Of a stretch of 64,000 nt of DNA, positions 21,326 through 30,850 are shown piece after piece. The position numbers and the translations under genes are program-made. Position 1 is the first letter of the stretch; each line of letters opens with the position of its first letter. Under the pieces are notes generated by a model. It was not told the origin of the DNA, did not search any database, and saw only the letters and a program-made list of their open reading frames with translations. The stretch comes from Lutraria lutraria (taxonomy: Eukaryota; Mollusca; Bivalvia; Venerida; Mactridae), in assembly GCA_964023205.1 (NCBI GenBank), contig OZ026838.1, forward strand, positions 24,083,843-24,147,842, read 5' to 3'.

Positions 21326-21720
21326 TAACACGGCTGAAACCTAAATACTCTGTGTGTGCTTCAAAAATCTCGATAAAATTATATGCACTTTTGTTATCAA
21401 ATTTGATTAGAAAATCACATTGCCTTAAAGATGTCAATGCTATATTAATATTGTCGTATTTTAAATACAGACTGCTTCCATAAATATTTATTTACTGCTC
21501 GTAAATCGAGAATCAAACGATTTTTACCAGATGCGTGTACAAATGCTGTTAACAGATTGACAACATAAGGAATTATGTTCACATTTCGAAATAAGACCCC
21601 TATCAAAGAAATTCTTGATAAGGTCTGATACAAAACAATTTCTTGCATGGCTGATTTGTTATTTTTGCATATTTTAGATTCTGGCTTAGTAAAAAATGGC
21701 AAATATCTAGCCAAAATTGT
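21326..21720 (-). pseudogene. DIRS reverse transcriptase N-terminal half
   Basis: Reads KPESKICKNNKSAMQEIVLY ... PYVVNLLTAFVHASGKNRLI then LDLRAVNKYLWKQSVF. After a frameshift near 21440 it continues with SLRQCDFLIKFDNKSAYNF and IEIFEAHTEYLGFSRVN. The 'RLILDLRxVNxxLW' block and the motif A FDxKSAYxxIEIF are hallmarks of DIRS RT; the catalytic Asp is kept. Both ends are cut by family-1 repeats. It would synthesise cDNA in an intact element. Confidence 0.85.
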
Positions 21721-21728
21721 AATTTTTT

Positions 21729-22752
21729 AGCTCACATGTCACAAAGTGACAAAGTGAGCTATTAGGATCACTCTCCGTCCGGCGTCCGGCGTCGTGCGGT
21801 ATGAGTCCTGCGTCGTCAAACTTTATGTTGTGACCACACTAGGGGCCACATTTTTAGCTCAATTTTAGCAAAACTGGGTCAGAACGTTAATATCAACAAA
21901 ATCTCGGACGAGTTCGATATTGGGCCATTTTCGGTAAAAAACTAGGTCACCAGGGCTAAATAAGGGAAAACCTTGTGAACACTTTAGAAATCACTGTTTT
22001 GACTGGATCTTCATGAAACTTTGTCAGAATGTTTATTTTAGTAATATGTAGGTCAAGTTTGATAATGGGTCATTTCCGGTGAAAAACTAGGTCACTGGGG
22101 CAAATTGCTGGAAAACCTTGTGAACACTCTAGAAGTCACTGTTTTGATTGGATGATCATGAAACGTTGTCAGAATGTTTGTCTTCATAATATCTTGGACG
22201 AGTTCGAACATGGGTCATCTCGGGTCAAAAACTAGGTTGCTAGGTCAAATCTTATGAAAAAACATGTTAACACTGTAGATTTCACAGTTATTATTGGATC
22301 TTCACCAAACTTTGTCAAATCGTTTGTTTTAATAATATAACGGTCAAGTATAAATATGGGTCATCTGGGGTCAATAACTAGGTCACCAGGTCAAATCTTA
22401 GGAAAACTTTGTTAACACTGTAGATGTCACAGTTTTAATTGGATCTTCACCAAACCTTGTCAGAATGTTTGCCTGAATGATATGTGGGTCAAGGTTGAAC
22501 ATGGATCAGCCGGGGTCAAAAACCAGGTCACAAGGTCAAATCCTAGGAAAACCTTGTTAACACTGTAGATGTCAAATTTTGATCGTATCTTCATTAAACC
22601 TAGTCAGAATGTTTGTCTTATTTATATGTAGGACAAGTTCTAACATGGGTCATCTGGGGTCAAAAACTAGGTTACCGGTTCAAAACAATGTTTTAATGAG
22701 TGAACAGTGATTGTCATGTGAGCGATATAGGGCCATCTTGGCCCTCTTGTTT
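21729..22752 (+). repeat. Family-1 AGCTCAC repeat, copy c (between DIRS gag and RT)
   Basis: Complete termini (AGCTCACATG..., 3' GTCATGTGAGCG, GGGCCATCTTGGCCCTCTTGTTT). It has fewer core units than copy b (about five), showing unit-number variation between copies. Its 5' flank is a run of T, as for most copies here. Confidence 0.9.
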
Positions 22753-22754
22753 GT

Positions 22755-23240
22755 TTTGTTTGCTTTTCTTTCTTTTGATGGCTTGACTCTCGGCCTTGAA
22801 TATTTTACTTACATCATCCAAGTCGCTAGCTACTGAGTTCGATTCGTAATGACAGACACTGCATAATGTATATATTCCCAGCCTCCTTCTGTACGAACAG
22901 CTATTCGGATAAGCTTATTTCGATTCTTAATTTTATCATAAACACCACTTTCTAGCTCTTTTGTGTGATCCACATTTCCGTGCTCGATAGCCCAGCTCGC
23001 TTGGTCACACTACTCACTCAATTCTGAATAAATTCGAACTTAATTCTATTTCCAGCGTGATTCCACTTGAGTCTTTGCCGGCTTTCAATCTCAAAATTTC
23101 CTTACTTACATTGAAGGCGTTCCCTTGAAGTTTTTCCCGTAGCAAAATAACTTCATTTTGTTGTCTTTTTATTTCATCCAACGAAGACTTCAATTGGGAT
23201 TGTATGACTTTGTTACAATTATCGTTCTCAGCAGACATTT
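22755..23240 (-). pseudogene. DIRS gag-like ORF remnant
   Basis: Starts MSAENDNCNKVIQSQLKS with a short coiled coil (LKSSLDEIKRQQNEVILLREKL). After SNLFRIE and a stop/frameshift near 23010 it continues in another frame as DQASWAIEHGNVDHTKELES, KIKNRNKLIRIAVRTEGGW, then shifts again to CHYESNSVASDLDDVSKIFK, AESQAIKRKKSKQ. The 'KNRxKLIxIAxRxxxGWxxxxxYExxxxASDxDDxxxIxKAExxA' layout matches gag of animal DIRS elements as I remember them. Broken by at least two frameshifts. Confidence 0.65.
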
Positions 23241-24030
23241 TAAATATGAATTAAATACATGTGTACTGGTCGCTGTCTCAACGCTGAATGATTTTTCATT
23301 ACTAATCTGCCCATAAAACCCGTGCATTTTCCCGCCCTAATCAAACCGTTCTAGTGTATGAAACTATGTCATAATGAGGGAAAATAATTTTCTCCTAATT
23401 CATTAGCTTAAATGTAGAAAATTATATTAACTTATCTGACACTATCATACGGCAGTTATTCGTTGATCATGTCAACAAAACCATTACACCTAGTCTACCT
23501 AAAACATAGGTAAACAATGAACATTAACTACAGTAACTAGTATCCCACAATACCAAGGTCATGACTTAATGTCAAGGTCACGGCTTATTCAGTAACAGCA
23601 AAATGATCCTGAGATCTCGAACTTGCTTCATAGCTAGGGCTTTCAATGAAAATGAAATTTCACGTCCCGGTATGTTATTATATGAAGGACTGGATTATTC
23701 TCATGAGAATAAAGGGGGCTACCACTTGACGTATCTGCCGAAGTTAGTCACCACATTGTTGTCCCAATGTCATATCGCCTAGAAATACCCATGCAAGAAA
23801 AATGTCTGGTAATCTTGGTGTCAATAAGACTAAAGTAGATGACCAGACATTGTAATGCAATTCTTGTCTTTGATCCAAATCAAACCATTCCAAGAATTTT
23901 TTAGCCTATCCCTGTTTTGAATAACCATTTAGTAGGGTCATCACAGACTGTTTGGTCCTTTACCATAAAACAAGGTCAAGGTCTTACTGAGATACCTTTT
24001 GATAATTATGTGTGCTTGTGAATTGTATCA
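23241..24030. other. Spacer, nothing recognised
   Basis: Region just outside the DIRS gag. Contains a few AAGGTCA-type motifs and a stretch near 23690 (CTCATGAGAATAAAGGGGG); no gene or repeat end assigned. Confidence 0.4.
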
Positions 24031-24520
24031 CTTTCGTTGGTCCAGAAATCTCACATTTATTGGTCCATTACCAGTCCAGCCTGATCAGGTGTCAAACTTC
24101 ATATCTGGTATTCCAACAGGTCATGCATGAGTTGGGAATCAAACAGTTTAGGTCATCTCCCTATGGAAAGACTTCACTTGACATAAAAAATAATCAAATG
24201 ATAGGTTCCCATTGCTTTGATACTGATAGGGACTGGGATGAGGGTATTCACGTTCTGTTCATTGCAGTAAGGGAAGAATAATATTATCAGAAAACTGAAG
24301 ATCTGGTGCTAACATCCTAGCCCTTTCCCTATTCCTGATAGGCCATTACATGCTAGGTATGTTGTTTTATTCACTGTTTGACAAAAAGTTGTTAAACACT
24401 CCTGGGAGGGGCAAACAAAATGAAATGTGTCATGTAGACATGTTGAAAAGGTACATTGACAGAGACTGCTACTTCAATGTTAAACCAATTTATTCACACA
24501 AGAAACTTGAATAATGTTAC
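24030..24520 (+). pseudogene. Ty3/Gypsy integrase remnant
   Basis: The 3' end of a Gypsy pol, which would insert element DNA. Readable blocks in order: NCITFVGP (24030), DQVSNFISGI (the 'SDQGSNF' catalytic Asp region), then after a shift FQQVMHELGIKQFRSSPY and HCFDTDRDWDEGIHVLFIAV. The block around the third catalytic residue (usually HPxxxGxxERxH) is replaced by unrelated residues, so the Glu is lost. Further along LNTPGRGKQNEMCHVDMLKR with YIDRDCYFNVKP matches the integrase C-terminal tail. Several stops and frameshifts; no LTR recognised. Confidence 0.75.
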
Positions 24521-25311
24521 AACTTAGGGAACTAAGAGAAGGACAAGTGAAATGTAGAAATACCATTGCAGCTTTCACCTATGCAATCACAATAAATGAA
24601 GCTTTGTATTCCAGCTTTTATACAAGTGCTTTCTATGTAGAGTATGTTCTACAGTTGCACATTTGAACAAGAATGGCTGGGACAGGCAAATAAACGTTCT
24701 GTTGGAAAGAGTTTTATTTTCTTTAGAATTAATATAACGAATGTAAAACATTGGTGGACATAGCTACAAATAAAAGTGCTGATTGTAGGCAGACCGACCA
24801 GATTAATTGCTTTACCTGTTTGGTACATATAGTATATGATTTCATCATGATGATTGTTGCACAGTTTGTACTCAGTTTCATGTTGTTTTTAAGGTACTTT
24901 TTGTCTGTAAAATTACATTTTATCTACTATACTATATTTCATGACTCTACCAAATATCAGCTCTAAATGCAATTCAAGTATAGCTTTTATGGCTGCAAGT
25001 TTTGTACCAACTGTACTGGTCATATCTCAATCTGTCAATACAGCTAAAATAACTTCACGCAAATGTAATTTTCTTTTGGCAATTTGATACAGAGGTATAA
25101 TTTAAGAGGAATTATCATCACCTGCAGATATCCACAACTCATGTAAATAATACTCAATATATATGAGCTGTCATAAAATCATCATGTTGGTATCACAAGA
25201 AAGGAGAACCCAGTGCTAGTTTGCATAGTGGCATGTGGGATGAGGCTTATATGAATATTTTTTTTGACTGATGGATGATTATTTCCTATATTGCTGAAGA
25301 TTTTCCACTGT
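24521..25311. other. Spacer, nothing recognised
   Basis: AT-rich sequence downstream of the Gypsy fragment; could include its LTR, but I found no matching second copy in the window. Confidence 0.4.
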
Positions 25312-25325
25312 GTTGCTATGGCAAC
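25312..25325. promoter_or_regulatory. RFX X-box-like palindrome
   Basis: GTTGCTATGGCAAC fits the RFX consensus GTNRCC-N(0-3)-RGYAAC with one deviation. A perfect version lies 139 bp away. Function is unproven because no ciliary or other gene is visible nearby. Confidence 0.35.
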
Positions 25326-25450
25326 AGTATATATTTTCCTTGACTTGATTTTTCATTTCGGAAATTTTCAATCATTGATTTCGAAAATTGTTTGAAACTG
25401 AAAAAGTATAAAACAAAATACTAAGAGGTAAATTTCCATTTTGCCGCTTT

Positions 25451-25464
25451 GTTGCCATGGCAAC
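25451..25464. promoter_or_regulatory. Perfect palindromic RFX X-box motif
   Basis: GTTGCCATGGCAAC is a full match to the palindromic RFX-factor consensus. The same 14-mer occurs again at 34773-34786, and the T variant occurs in the family-2 repeat at 10708-10721, so dispersal by repeats is possible. Confidence 0.4.
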
Positions 25465-25772
25465 AGTACCAAGTCATACCGGTTGTGGCTGTGTGTGTGG
25501 CACTCTGTTGCTGATAATACAACGGTCTAACCTCAGGATCAAACCTTGTTCTTCCAGCGCTACCAGGGCTTGGATTAGTACTCATAGTCACATGAACAAA
25601 GTCAGAGTTTATTTGTTTATGCATAAAATATCTTTAAGAAGCATGTCGACAATCACAACTTGAAATTTATAAACATTAATTTGCACTTATCCCTTGACAC
25701 CATTCCATCGAACACACTAGACAATTATTTGACTTTTGACACGTACATAATATTATATTCTTGACTGGCTGT

Positions 25773-25975
25773 TAGAGGCTTATGACGGTCAATGACTGGC
25801 GGTTCAGTGGTAGTAAATGGTTATTGGGAACAAATTTTCAGGCCAGAGTTTGGAGATGACCGGTGGTGAATGGTTCTTTTAGTATGTTGAAAATGCACTG
25901 GTGAATTCATAGTGACCGTTGCTATGATGTGACCGTTGTTGAGAGATGAACGTTCATGGAGGTTCCACTGTAATG
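25773..25975. mobile_element. Degenerate pogo/Tc1-like MITE
   Basis: The right end reads GGAGGTTCCACTGTA, the inverse of the CAGTGGAACCTCC terminus common in pogo-type elements. The interior has imperfect GTGAATGGT/GACCGTTG repeats. The left end is decayed, so boundaries are approximate. Confidence 0.4.
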
Positions 25976-27221
25976 TTTTCTATGTCCCGCAAACATAAAT
26001 CCACTTAACTGATGAATTCGACCTTTTTTTCAAAATTACAATTGAAAACTGCAGTGAAATTTTACTCAGCCCGACTGTGGAATGAACAAGTTGCATATCA
26101 TGACGTTATACCTATATATTGATCAAATGACTACTTAAATGTGCATTAAATGTGCTTTCCACTCTCCAAAGATGAATTTAAGTATACATGTCGTTTCTTA
26201 TTTATTGATTTCAAGATGGAGATCTGAGCAAAATTTTCTTGGACTTTGAAGATATTGTATGTTGTGAAAAGGGGTGTCCCCTGTACCATGACCACCCAAA
26301 ATATTGATAATTCAAGGTATGAATCATTAAAGCATGGAGTGGACAGAGACTACTGAGTTCTCTTCTATGTTGGCTGCAATCACTGACTACAGAAGGATCT
26401 TGAACGCTTGTAAATTTCCATTACTGGTATAAGCCGGGAGAGAAAGAATGGGGCTTGGGTGACAGCCATCTTATCACTTATATCTGGTGACTCAGAGTAT
26501 GCAGTCTCCTTCACTAGAGGATTATCATATTCCTCTGTGACTTTTCATCTAGACCAACTGTGCCATAGTCCACAGATAAAAATGTTTATCAGATTTATTC
26601 ACGACAATCCAGAGGTTCTAATTCTCTCTCTTCATCTCTAACTATCGAGCTTTAACTTACCGTAATTCTACTTTCATACTACTATCTTTGTCTTGCACTG
26701 TGCAGTCTAACCGTCATATAGAATATCCAAAAAAATTTCGACAGTTGGCCAGTCTTTGTTTTCTGACCAATTGAAATCAATTTAGAATTTTAATGAACCA
26801 ATCACTTATGGCTTATGCAATACTGCACAATTGATCTTATTTTAATGTCATACTGTTTTCGTATTGCCAAAAGTGAAGGGTTATGTTGATAATTATATAC
26901 TAAAATTACTTATTAATTATCATACATCTGTCTCTATATGATAAGTCCACCACAACAATTAAATACTTTCAAGTGCAAACTATGCAGCTGTAGAGATATA
27001 ATTATTATAGCTGTAGCTGTATACAAATGCATGTGCATATAATCTAATTTGTTCAAATATGTAATTATTTTCTTTTAATTAATTCAATCAATCAATTAAT
27101 TATATTCATATACATTTGTAATATAAAAACAAGCATGTATGAGGCCAATATGTTACACCAACTGTCCTTGACTAAGAGATGCACATGATTATGACCCACA
27201 TAAAAATGTTAAGTTTAGATA
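25976..27221. other. Spacer, nothing recognised
   Basis: AT-rich sequence with a TTAATTAATTCAATCAATCAATTAATTA tract near 27075-27105. Small ORFs here show no family resemblance. Confidence 0.4.
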
Positions 27222-27427
27222 CTGTAGAACACTTTAATTTTGCGAGGTCGAAATTTCGCATTTTTTGTTAAAAATCAGTTGTTTTCTTTATTCGCGTATT
27301 TATGAATTCGCGACGTCGTCAGGCAGAATTAAAGTGCAATCAAACACATGCTGTTATTGCTTTGATATTTGTGTGTCACACCTGATCTGTTAGACATTTA
27401 ACTTGTGATTAAGTGTTTTATATCCCT
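27222..27427 (+). mobile_element. TA-flanked MITE, 3'-truncated copy
   Basis: CTGTAGAACACTTTAATTTT at the left end, TTCGCGTATTTATGAATTCG and a TTTGATATTTGTGTGTCACA block match the left third of the complete element at 55539-56148. The right TIR is missing here. Confidence 0.75.
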
Positions 27428-27602
27428 GCTGGCCATAATTAATATGTAAGCTCTCTAGTCAGATTTGACATGAGCCATTCAAGAAAATCCATGTTCCCAA
27501 ACAGCGCTTGAAATGATATGACCAAAATTATTTCAATTATTTTTATTATGTTGAAGTTGGATATAGCAATAGAGTAAAACTTTGGTGAATTAAATATTTG
27601 AC

Positions 27603-27730
27603 CCTGAAACTCAGTTGATAGGGAGCTTGCACTATAAGCCCGAAGCCCTGGGCTCTGAGTACTGGGCAGGAAACCCAAATTTTCACTCTCACTTAAGAGT
27701 CAAACAAAATAAAACTGCTGATTGAAACCA
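27603..27730 (+). mobile_element. tRNA-derived SINE head
   Basis: ACTCAGTTGATAGGGAGCTT resembles a tRNA D-arm/box A (CTCAGTTGGTAGAGC), then TATAAGCCCGAAGCCCTGGG and CTCTGAGTACTGGGC resemble the anticodon and T arms with a damaged box B. Too mutated to be a tRNA gene. The following body is AT-rich and its end is unclear. Confidence 0.5.
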
Positions 27731-28014
27731 AATGAAAAGCTTGTTAAATGTTCACATGCTACTGTTAATATGAGATGGTGCTGAAAAAATTCAAGATGAT
27801 ATTTACCATATTAAATATTCAATTTGATATCTTAAATACAAGTGAATTACACACTTTTTCTCCTAGATGATTTCAAAGAAGAATATTGTTGAAAGTGATC
27901 AATATTTGGGTCTAAGTTGACAGATATTTTTTTAATGATGGCCTTACATTTAATTATAAATCTTTAGGGTACATAAATTAATAACTTGTTCAATGGATCT
28001 TTTATCTGAAGAGA

Positions 28015-28145
28015 GCAATAACTCTCCCAGGTGTCACATGTTTTATGTCTAAAAGCACAAGGTTTAGAGCTGAGATATTTAGCATGGAGAGCAAGATCTA
28101 GAGACCCTCTAACAAAATTGCTAAAATAAAGTCACTGGGCTCAAA
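28015..28145 (+). repeat. Family-2-type core fragment
   Basis: AAAAGCACAAGGTTTAGAGC, GAGATATTTAGC and AGAGACCCTCTAAC match the core at 37385-37500. It has no termini, so it is a fragment. A GC-rich patch with repeated AGGCCATT (28150-28235) follows. Confidence 0.65.
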
Positions 28146-28389
28146 ATTGTAACAGGCCATTCTTCCCCCCAGGCCATTTTTCTCCCAGGGAAAAAGTGGC
28201 CTAGGCCATTTCTGCCCCCAGGCCATTCCTCCCCACTGATTTTTTCGTTTTATATATCTACATTCCTTATGTTCATATTTCCGAGTCAATACTTACATTT
28301 TTAGTTCACCTGGCACAGAGTTCCAAGGTGAGTTTTTAGTATCAAGCTATGTCCGTCGTCCATTGTCGTCCGTCTGTCCGCACGCATGC

Positions 28390-28915
28390 GAGGGTGGTTG
28401 TGGGGTTAGGGTTAGGGTAAGTACATTTAGGTCTTGTGGGGTTCAGATACGTACAAACTTGACTTGTGGGGATAATTTCGACTGGTGGGGTGCGACTTGT
28501 GGGGTTAAAAACATCGAAAAGATCAAAGAGATCACCCCACAACATACGTCTCATGATAACGTCCATGCTAACCAGAGGTATTTAAGTGGTTTCTCTGTAT
28601 GGACAAAGTTGTTAAACATAGAGGGTAAGGGCTTATGTGGCTATAAAATTCTTTTACGTGTCTATTTATTCTTTTATGTGGCTCTAATTCAGCCACACAA
28701 AACCCCAAAATACATATTGTAGCCACGTAAGTACCTCTCATTGGAACGTCTGTCCGTCAGTCCATACTCACCAGAGGGTGGTTGTGAGGTTACGGTTGGT
28801 TAGGGTTGGTACATTTAGGTCTTGTGAGGTTCAGTTACGTACAAACTGGAATTGTGGGGATAATTTTGAATTGTGGGGTGCAGACATGTGGGGATAAAAA
28901 CACCCACAACATACG
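28390..28915 (+). repeat. Two direct copies of a GTGGGGTT-rich segment with telomere-like motif
   Basis: AGGGTGGTTGTGGGGTTAGG at 28391 and AGGGTGGTTGTGAGGTTACG at 28774 begin two ~150-bp related stretches, both with ACATTTAGGTCTTGTG and GTACAAACT. The first copy contains GGGGTTAGGGTTAGGG (28402-28417), about 2.5 telomere-type repeats. Copy 2 ends at ACATACG where mariner enters; copy 1 reads ACATACGTCTCATGA, showing the empty site. Confidence 0.75.
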
Positions 28916-28917
28916 TA

Positions 28918-30288
28918 CGAGGGGTGATCTAAAATAAACAGGACTTTAATCGCTGTGTTAAAATGGTTCAATAAAACCGACAGAAAATTACATCAATATA
29001 ATGCTGAAACTTTCTGCTATGTTCTGTATCAATATCAACTGAAATGTACAACTAAAACAAATTATACAGATATTTCTTCAACACCACTATTGGCTGTCCG
29101 GCGCACGGTAAAAACAACGACATTGACGTCAACGACGTCATGTATTTCACATCAGGACTTAAAGTTAGTATTTCTCAAAATACTCCTCATTAAGCTGAAT
29201 GCAACGATTGTGATGATATACCCACGTATAGAAAACATCCTTATACTGCTCAGAATCAGAATCATATTCGTTCATAATTTGTATGGTTGTTGTTCTCAAA
29301 TCAGTTAGGGAATCAACTTGTTGATTCTTTAAGTAATTATTTGATTTCCGGGAAAATAGCAAAATCAAACAGAGCTAATCTGGTGAGTTTGCTGAATGCG
29401 TTAATTTGCAAAATGGTTGGACGGCCATTTCAATATGATTTTTTCTGCAGGAAGTGTGGGAAGGCATTGTCCAGTTGAAGAATAAAGTTTTCATGGGGGT
29501 TCCTGGTGTCCTCTTCTGCAATGCGCGCAGTAGGTTTCTACAAAGAACAGTTGAACAGTGGAAGTGGATCGCATTTAAAAATGATGCATCTGTAATATAC
29601 TAGTATATTCTAATTTGAAGGTCTTTGATTAAAACTTTATTCCGGCCATAACTTATATCAAACATGTCATTTTGACAGACCCCTAACTATCTGCCGTCGA
29701 TCCTTGGCAGCGCCTCTACAACCAAGGTAATTGACGTTGCGACATATTTCTCTTTCAGCCCCTACCTGCATCATATTTCATTGATCTTCTTCTGACAACA
29801 AACCTTTTATGCCAATTGAATACCTTTGCTTGACTGACATGGTTTCTCAGACACGTTTCTTGAATCATATTATATGTCTGCATGGCCTTCTAATTTCTGT
29901 TTGGTGCGACGTCGACATATTGTCACTTGTTTTGTATGAAGTTCTTTTATTTTTAAATGCAACATCCAAATTAAGTCAAATTTTCAAACGATGTTGTATA
30001 CACATTGTATGATGACTTGGTGGAATTTCATGTCCTTAAACCGAAATTCTGACTAAAGCATTAGTGTCATTACAGGTATATTCATGATTTCAATTTCTAG
30101 TGCTCCGGGTGCACGTTACCATGGTAATATATGGTGTCATTGCCGGAATATGGTCAAATATTTTTTGTCAAAATTCATAAAAATCAAGCAGATTTGATAG
30201 CGGTTTAAAAATATGTTTAGTTATTAACAATTGAACCATATGTTTTGCCAAGAGCGCGACAGTCCTGTTTATTTTGGATCATCCCTCG
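28918..30288 (-). mobile_element. mariner-type transposon
   Basis: TIRs begin CGAGGGGTGATCTAAAATAA at 28918 and end with the inverse at 30288; the 28 bp differ at two positions. TA flanks both sides (28916-28917, 30289-30290). The length of 1,371 bp is normal for mariner. The transposase remnant is on the minus strand. Confidence 0.9.
29165..29520 (-). pseudogene. mariner transposase C-terminal remnant, D,D34D
   Basis: A DDE transposase that would cut and paste the element. Minus reading: NFILQLDNAFPHFLQKKSY, a stop, NGRPTILQINAFSKLTRLAL, FDFAIFPEIK, then a frameshift into NYLKNQQVDSLTDL and DVFYTWVYHHNRCIQLNEEY before FEKY and stop. 'LDNAxPH' holds the second catalytic Asp and 'LxxFDFxxFP' the third. 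Counting through the stop there are 34 residues between them, the mariner D,D34D spacing. The end '(W)V..HNRCIxLNxEYFEK' is the usual C-terminus. The upstream half is too decayed to read. Confidence 0.85.
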
Positions 30289-30740
30289 TATCATGAGTTT
30301 GTCCGTCCGTCGTCAACAATTTCTTTAAACAACATCTCCTCCTTAACCACTTGGTCAATTGCAACCAAACTTCACGGGTGTGTTCCTTGAATGAAGCTTG
30401 ACCAAAGTTGTTCAAAGAATTCCATTCCATGCAGAAAGGACTTTTTTGAAAATCTTCAAAAATCTTTTTCTCAAAAACCAGAGGACCTAGAGCTTAGATA
30501 TTTAGTGTGTAGCATTGTCTAGTGGACCTCTACCAAGTTTGTTCAAATTATTGCCCTAGGGTCAAAATAGACTGCTACACCGGGGGTCACAGTCATGTTG
30601 TCTTATTTTCCAACATTTTTCACTTACCGCAGCACAAGTGCAAATCAAATTCGTAAGTGATATTGCTATAATTCGTTTCTCAGGTGAGCATGCCAGGGCC
30701 AGTTTTACTTTTCCAATTTAAGGAAGCTCATCAAAATTAG

Positions 30741-30850
30741 GTTCATGAATATTGATGAATTATTTTGATGAATTGTTCATGAACTGATTATGTTCATTCA
30801 TGAACCTTTAATGAACTTTTATGAACAATTCATGAAACTTCATGAACCGA
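30741..30850. repeat. TTCATGAA-rich imperfect foldback
   Basis: GGTTCATGAA near 30741 and TTCATGAACC near 30838 are inverted, and GTTCATGAAC-like words recur between them. Forms an imperfect ~100-bp stem. Possibly a small MITE. Confidence 0.55.

Larger units (their letters stand above)
17042..23240 (-). mobile_element. DIRS-type tyrosine-recombinase retrotransposon, dead and interrupted
   Basis: From 5' to 3' on the minus strand: gag (23238-22755), family-1 repeat c, RT N-terminal half (21720-21326), family-1 repeat b, RT/RNase H (20005-19313), 81-bp satellite (19310-18311), tyrosine recombinase (18110-17112). The order gag-RT-RH-YR without integrase or protease is diagnostic of DIRS elements. 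I did not find the split direct or inverted terminal repeats, so the outer ends are approximate. Confidence 0.85.
28303..30700 (+). repeat. Family-3 AGTTCACC repeat, interrupted
   Basis: The 5' end AGTTCACCTGGCACAGAG with closing GGTGAGTTTTTAG hairpin and a GTCCGTCGTCC tandem is at 28303-28389. The family-2-like core and 3' end (TTCTCAGGTGAGCATGCCAGGGCC) are at 30303-30700. Between them lie two copies of a GTGGGG-rich segment and a mariner element. The terminal GGCCC hairpin is decayed. Confidence 0.7.

Noticed and set aside
27439..27678. 79-codon minus ORF
   Set aside because: Overlaps the tRNA-like SINE head on the other strand; no domain.
28363..28722. 119-codon ORF starting in the family-3 repeat
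   Set aside because: Composed of GTGGGG-rich repeat DNA; no recognisable domain and the second repeat copy does not preserve the frame.
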